Below, piece after piece: positions 61,169 through 64,000 of a DNA stretch of 64,000 nucleotides. Origin of the DNA: Tritonibacter scottomollicae (GTDB taxonomy: Bacteria; Pseudomonadota; Alphaproteobacteria; Rhodobacterales; Rhodobacteraceae). Location of the stretch: NCBI RefSeq assembly GCF_003003215.1, contig NZ_PVUF01000001.1, positions 310,001 through 374,000 on the forward strand, given 5' to 3'. The notes beneath the pieces are model-generated. The model did no database searches, was not told the DNA's origin, and saw nothing but the letters and a program-made list of their open reading frames with translations. The first letter of the stretch is position 1. The number at the start of each line of letters is the position of its first letter. A program made the translations under genes and the position numbers.

Positions 61169-61197
61169 TTGCCAGCAAGGCCAAAACCGCCTATAAA
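61169..61197 (+). promoter_or_regulatory. Sigma-70-type promoter of rpsA
   Basis: TTGCCA (61169-61174) and TATAAA (61192-61197) are 17 bases apart, an optimal spacing with near-consensus hexamers. Predicted transcription starts at about 61204, giving a leader of about 185 bases before the rpsA ATG. Confidence 0.75.
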
Positions 61198-61243
61198 CCG
61201 CCCTGTCAACAGAGATGCGTAAACGCACCAGGACAGTCGGAGC

Positions 61244-61282
61244 AGGGTCGGGGCATACCTCGGCCCTTTGTGTTTGTTTGTT
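61244..61282 (+). terminator. Terminator-like hairpin in the rpsA leader
   Basis: A 10-bp stem with two G-U pairs (61244-61253 with 61258-61267, loop CATA) is followed by TTTGTGTTTGTTTGTT. It lies 40 bases downstream of the predicted rpsA start site, so it is placed to attenuate rpsA transcription. It could instead end the WYL-regulator transcript. Confidence 0.55.
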
Positions 61283-61388
61283 GCTCCCGCACTGTCAGCG
61301 ATTCGCGTCCTGAACCGACCAACCCTGTTCAGACCGGTGGAGACAACCACACGGCCAGCAAAACTCTGTAAAGGAAACCTGAGACCAC

Positions 61389-63065
61389 ATGGCTCAAACA
61401 ACATCGATGGAGGAATTCGAAGCCCTCCTGCAAGAAAGCTTCGAAATGGACACCCCCGAAGAGGGTTCCGTAGTCAAAGGCAAGATCATTGCCATTGAGG
61501 CCGGTCAGGCCATCATCGACGTCGGCTACAAGATGGAAGGTCGCGTCGAACTCAAAGAATTCGCAAATCCCGGCGAAGCGGCTGAAGTCACCGTTGGCGA
61601 CGAAGTCGAAGTCTACCTGCGCGCGGCTGAAAACGCCCGTGGCGAAGCTGTCATCTCCCGCGAGATGGCGCGCCGCGAAGAAGCATGGGACCGCCTGGAA
61701 AAAGCATACGCAGACGATCAGCGCGTCGAAGGCGCGATCTTCGGCCGCGTCAAAGGCGGCTTCACTGTCGACCTCGGCGGCGCCGTGGCCTTCCTGCCCG
61801 GTTCGCAAGTCGACGTCCGCCCCGTGCGCGACGCAGGCCCGCTGATGGGTCTGAAGCAGCCGTTCCAGATCCTGAAAATGGACCGTCGTCGTGGCAACAT
61901 CGTTGTGTCCCGTCGCGCAATCCTCGAAGAGTCCCGCGCCGAGCAGCGTGCCGAAGTCATCGGCAACCTGTCCGAAGGCCAGGCGGTCGAGGGTGTGGTC
62001 AAGAACATCACCGAATACGGTGCGTTCGTTGACCTCGGCGGTGTTGACGGGCTGCTGCACGTCACCGACATGGCATGGCGCCGTGTGAACCACCCCTCCG
62101 AGATCCTCGCCATCGGCGAGACCGTCAAGGTTCAGGTGATCAAGATCAACAAAGAGACCCACCGTATCTCCCTCGGCATGAAGCAGCTGCAGGACGATCC
62201 GTGGGATCTGGTTGGCGCCAAGTACCCGCTGGCCTCCGTGCACAAGGGTCGCGTCACCAACATCACCGATTACGGTGCATTTGTTGAGCTGGAGCCTGGT
62301 GTCGAAGGTCTGGTCCACGTCTCCGAGATGTCCTGGACCAAGAAGAACGTGCACCCCGGCAAGATCGTTTCCACCTCGCAGGAAGTGGACGTCATGGTGC
62401 TGGAAATCGACGGCGCCAAGCGTCGCGTTTCCCTTGGTCTCAAGCAGACCATGCGTAACCCGTGGGAAGTCTTCTCCGAGACCCACCCCGAGGGCACCGA
62501 AGTCGAAGGCGAAGTCAAGAACATCACCGAATTCGGTCTGTTCATCGGCCTCGAAGGCGACATCGACGGCATGGTTCACCTCTCCGACCTGTCCTGGGAC
62601 GAGCGCGGCGAAGAAGCCATCCAGAACTACCGCAAAGGCGACATGGTTTCGGCCGTTGTCTCCGAAGTGGATGTCGAGAAGGAGCGCATCTCGCTCTCCA
62701 TCAAGGCACTGGGCGGTGACAAGTTCGCAGACGCCATCGGCGGCGTGAAGCGTGGCTCCATCGTGACCGTGGAAGTGACCGCGATCGAAGACGGTGGCAT
62801 CGAAGTGGAATATGAGGGCATGAAGTCCTTCATCCGCCGCTCCGACCTGTCCCGTGACCGTGCGGACCAGCGCCCCGAGCGCTTCTCCGTTGCGGACAAG
62901 ATCGACGTGCGCGTCACCAACATCGACTCCAAGACCCGTCGTCTGGGTCTGTCGATCAAGGCACGCGAGATCGCAGAAGAGAAAGAGGCCGTCGAACAGT
63001 ATGGTTCCTCCGACTCCGGCGCGTCCCTCGGCGATATCCTTGGCGCGGCACTGAAGAGCGAGTAA
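61389..63065 (+). CDS. rpsA: 30S ribosomal protein S1
   Basis: A 558-residue ribosomal protein S1 with six S1 RNA-binding repeats. Repeats are visible by the recurrent patterns EGSVVKGKIIAIE, EGAIFGRVKGGFTVDLGG, EGVVKNITEYGAFVDLGGVDGLLHV, KGRVTNITDYGAFVELEPGVEGLVHV, EGEVKNITEFGLFIGLEGDIDGMVHL and a final one near RGSIVTVEVTAIEDGGIEVEY. It guides mRNA onto the 30S subunit. Codon use is strongly biased to C-ending codons compared with neighbours, as expected of a highly expressed gene. It has its own promoter, leader and terminator. Confidence 0.97.
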   Translation: MAQTTSMEEFEALLQESFEMDTPEEGSVVKGKIIAIEAGQAIIDVGYKMEGRVELKEFANPGEAAEVTVGDEVEVYLRAAENARGEAVISREMARREEAWDRLEKAYADDQRVEGAIFGRVKGGFTVDLGGAVAFLPGSQVDVRPVRDAGPLMGLKQPFQILKMDRRRGNIVVSRRAILEESRAEQRAEVIGNLSEGQAVEGVVKNITEYGAFVDLGGVDGLLHVTDMAWRRVNHPSEILAIGETVKVQVIKINKETHRISLGMKQLQDDPWDLVGAKYPLASVHKGRVTNITDYGAFVELEPGVEGLVHVSEMSWTKKNVHPGKIVSTSQEVDVMVLEIDGAKRRVSLGLKQTMRNPWEVFSETHPEGTEVEGEVKNITEFGLFIGLEGDIDGMVHLSDLSWDERGEEAIQNYRKGDMVSAVVSEVDVEKERISLSIKALGGDKFADAIGGVKRGSIVTVEVTAIEDGGIEVEYEGMKSFIRRSDLSRDRADQRPERFSVADKIDVRVTNIDSKTRRLGLSIKAREIAEEKEAVEQYGSSDSGASLGDILGAALKSE

Positions 63066-63089
63066 TCTCTCTTTAGATCGACATTAAGA

Positions 63090-63123
63090 AGCCCCGCAGG
63101 AGCAATCCTGCGGGGCTTTTTTT
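63090..63123 (+). terminator. Intrinsic terminator of rpsA
   Basis: A 12-bp perfect stem AGCCCCGCAGGA/TCCTGCGGGGCT (63090-63101 with 63106-63117) with a GCAA tetraloop, followed by T7. It begins 24 bases after the rpsA stop. The strongest terminator of the window. Confidence 0.95.
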
Positions 63124-63158
63124 GCGTTCGATGCCTTGGGTCGAGGGAGGTTCGAGGT

Positions 63159-63183
63159 GTGGCGCCTCGACCGGAGGCGCCAC
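63159..63183 (-). repeat. GC palindrome downstream of zinT
   Basis: Perfect 10-bp arms (63159-63168 and 63174-63183) around GACCG. It lies 19 bases past the zinT stop on the minus strand and may end or stabilise the zinT transcript; a U-tract is not present. Confidence 0.6.
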
Positions 63184-63202
63184 CAGGAGGTCCTAGGACG
63201 TC

Positions 63203-63856
63203 TTAGTGCGCCAGCATCTCGTGCAGGATGTCCTCGCCGCTGAGGTCGGCGGGGTAGTAGGTCGGCCAGTTGGTCAGCTCTTCCAGGACCTTGGCGCGGT
63301 CGTCACCCCAGTAAAGATGGTAGTGACCGACGGTTTCCGGCGCGATGTGGTGATCGCTGAACTGGATGAAGTCGGGGGCCGCATCATCGCCGCTGTCTTT
63401 CTTGAAGATATAGCGCACGCCACGGTTGCCCTTTTTGTAGTTCAGGATCTCGTAACCGTCGGACACATATTCGCCGCCATAGCTCTCGCCATTAGCGGTG
63501 AAGGTCACGGTCTGACCGTCAAAGCTGATCGCGTCCACATCGGTGGCGTAGCCGGTATTGTAGTAGGCGCGATATTCTTCAGCCGTCTTGTCGCCATGCT
63601 CGGCCTTATGCGCCATCACCGGATCCAGCGTGCCATCCGCAAGATAGGGGTAGACCGATTGCCAGTCGCCCTGCCAGTCGGCGAGGGTGCGGGGCTGGAT
63701 CTGTGCGTCGTCGAAATAGCCCTTGTAGACCTGCTCGTCATGTTTGTGTGCGTGGTCATGATCGTGGTCGTGGTTGCTGCCAGCGGAAGCCGGGGCGGCG
63801 AGGCACAGGGTGGCGGAGGTCAAAAGCGCCAGCGCGCTGCGGGACAGGGATGTCAT
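63203..63856 (-). CDS. zinT: Periplasmic zinc-binding protein ZinT
   Basis: A 217-residue exported metal-binding protein. A signal peptide (cleavage near APASAG) is followed by a His/Asp-rich stretch NHDHDHDHAHKHDE, then the ZinT domain: DWQGDWQSVYPYLADGTLD, YNTGYATDVDAI, GVRYIFKK and DHHIAPETVGHYHLYWG with the zinc-ligand histidines. ZinT is induced in zinc shortage and hands zinc to the ZnuABC importer. AAAGGACC is the ribosome-binding site. A candidate Zur box lies 25-45 bases upstream. Confidence 0.94.
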   Translation of the reverse strand: MTSLSRSALALLTSATLCLAAPASAGSNHDHDHDHAHKHDEQVYKGYFDDAQIQPRTLADWQGDWQSVYPYLADGTLDPVMAHKAEHGDKTAEEYRAYYNTGYATDVDAISFDGQTVTFTANGESYGGEYVSDGYEILNYKKGNRGVRYIFKKDSGDDAAPDFIQFSDHHIAPETVGHYHLYWGDDRAKVLEELTNWPTYYPADLSGEDILHEMLAH

Positions 63857-63880
63857 CTGAAAGGTCCTTTGATTCGGTAT

Positions 63881-63900
63881 GTAATAACGTAACAGTTATT
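63881..63900 (-). promoter_or_regulatory. Candidate Zur box upstream of zinT
   Basis: AATAAC (63883-63888) and GTTATT (63895-63900) form a perfect inverted repeat with a 6-base spacer, and the inner bases TGTTACGTTATTACA (minus strand) resemble the GTTATA...TATAAC Zur consensus. It overlaps the expected zinT promoter, 25 bases ahead of the start. Confidence 0.5.
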
Positions 63901-63955
63901 GAAGGTGGTGACGCGCCGCAAGAGGGGGCGGGCAGGCGGGCGGGTTCTCCGGCAG

Positions 63956-64000
63956 TTAGCCGAAGACCGACCAGCCGGTGGCTTGGGCAAACCGCTCCAC
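63956..64000 (-). CDS. C-terminal end of an unidentified gene, cut by the window edge
   Basis: Fourteen codons and a TAA stop (63956-63958) are readable on the minus strand, ending RFAQATGWSVFG. The segment is too short for family assignment. It is included because the reading frame runs open to the window edge and the codon composition is gene-like; it could be a chance frame. It lies upstream of zinT on the same strand, separated by about 99 bases containing the candidate Zur box. Confidence 0.35.
   Translation of the reverse strand: MERFAQATGWSVFG

Noticed and set aside
61215-61313. A short leader reading frame (ATG at 61215) across the hairpin in front of rpsA
   Set aside because: No ribosome-binding site and no meaningful composition; a leader-peptide attenuator cannot be supported from sequence alone.
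61329-62579. A 416-codon minus-strand frame opposite rpsA
   Set aside because: It mirrors the S1 repeats in antisense and has no independent support.
1-64000. tRNA, rRNA, CRISPR, prophage, integrase or insertion sequence
   Set aside because: I looked for cloverleaf-like segments, regularly spaced repeats and transposase or phage motifs on both strands and found none.

Overview
The window is a gene-dense (about 90% coding), GC-rich stretch of alphaproteobacterial chromosome. Gene content and order point to a marine Rhodobacteraceae (Roseobacter group, for example Phaeobacter, Leisingera or Ruegeria). Evidence for this is a miaB...phoH-ybeY-corC-lnt block followed by metK, a SAM/SAH-type riboswitch in front of metK (a class reported from Rhodobacterales), an Irr-type Fur protein, a fabA-fabB-fabI operon, an RpsA with six S1 repeats, and single-chain indolepyruvate oxidoreductase. 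I see no tRNA, rRNA, CRISPR array, insertion sequence, integrase or phage gene, so this looks like stable core plus accessory chromosome.

Layout. (1) 477-7015, minus strand: a tight seven-gene operon with four glycosyltransferases, a histidine phosphatase, a polysaccharide-deacetylase-like protein and a methyltransferase; it is probably an uncharacterised glycan or glycolipid pathway. (2) 7431-9767: a large MscS-type channel. (3) 9952-17170, minus: a YejABEF-like oligopeptide-type ABC importer whose last gene is a CoA-transferase with an unusual domain order. (4) 17563-24323: a GST, a TetR regulator, indolepyruvate ferredoxin oxidoreductase with a divergent Lrp regulator, a DJ-1/PfpI protein and a DUF3307 membrane protein. 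(5) 24559-27612: a 1017-residue ABC-exporter-like protein whose nucleotide-binding motifs are all degenerate, with a large insertion and a C-terminal cyclic-nucleotide-binding domain; a textbook CRP-type palindrome lies upstream. (6) 27692-35910: a catabolic cluster (FAH-family hydrolase, enolase-superfamily protein, zinc alcohol dehydrogenase, alpha/beta hydrolases, PLP dehydratase, haloacid dehalogenase) with a SqrR/BigR-like ArsR regulator.

(7) 36078-45537: an FKBP isomerase, an orphan polyamine-type binding protein, a TetR-HD pair, the unsaturated fatty-acid operon fabA-fabB-fabI, Irr, a LysR/PhyH divergent pair and a glycosyltransferase-like protein. (8) 45701-58773, plus: a housekeeping run for tRNA and ribosome maturation (miaB, phoH, ybeY, trmB), envelope (corC, lnt), SAM synthesis (metK), aroA and cmk. 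It is interrupted by small envelope genes: an OmpA/lipoprotein pair sharing a two-cysteine motif, a periplasmic ClpP-fold protein and a degenerate ion-channel-like protein. (9) 58972-61098: a nitroreductase and a GST/WYL-regulator pair inserted between cmk and rpsA. (10) 61389-63065: rpsA with its own promoter, leader and terminator, then zinT in reverse under a candidate Zur site, and the last codons of an unidentified gene at the window edge.

Intergenic gaps hold a dispersed repeat family (a GC hairpin followed by a GAGGTATTT...GAAAAGATGAA core) and several very long perfect GC palindromes. Start sites were often moved inward from the longest reading frame on the basis of ribosome-binding sites and 4-base ATGA overlaps; TTG or GTG starts are proposed for six genes.
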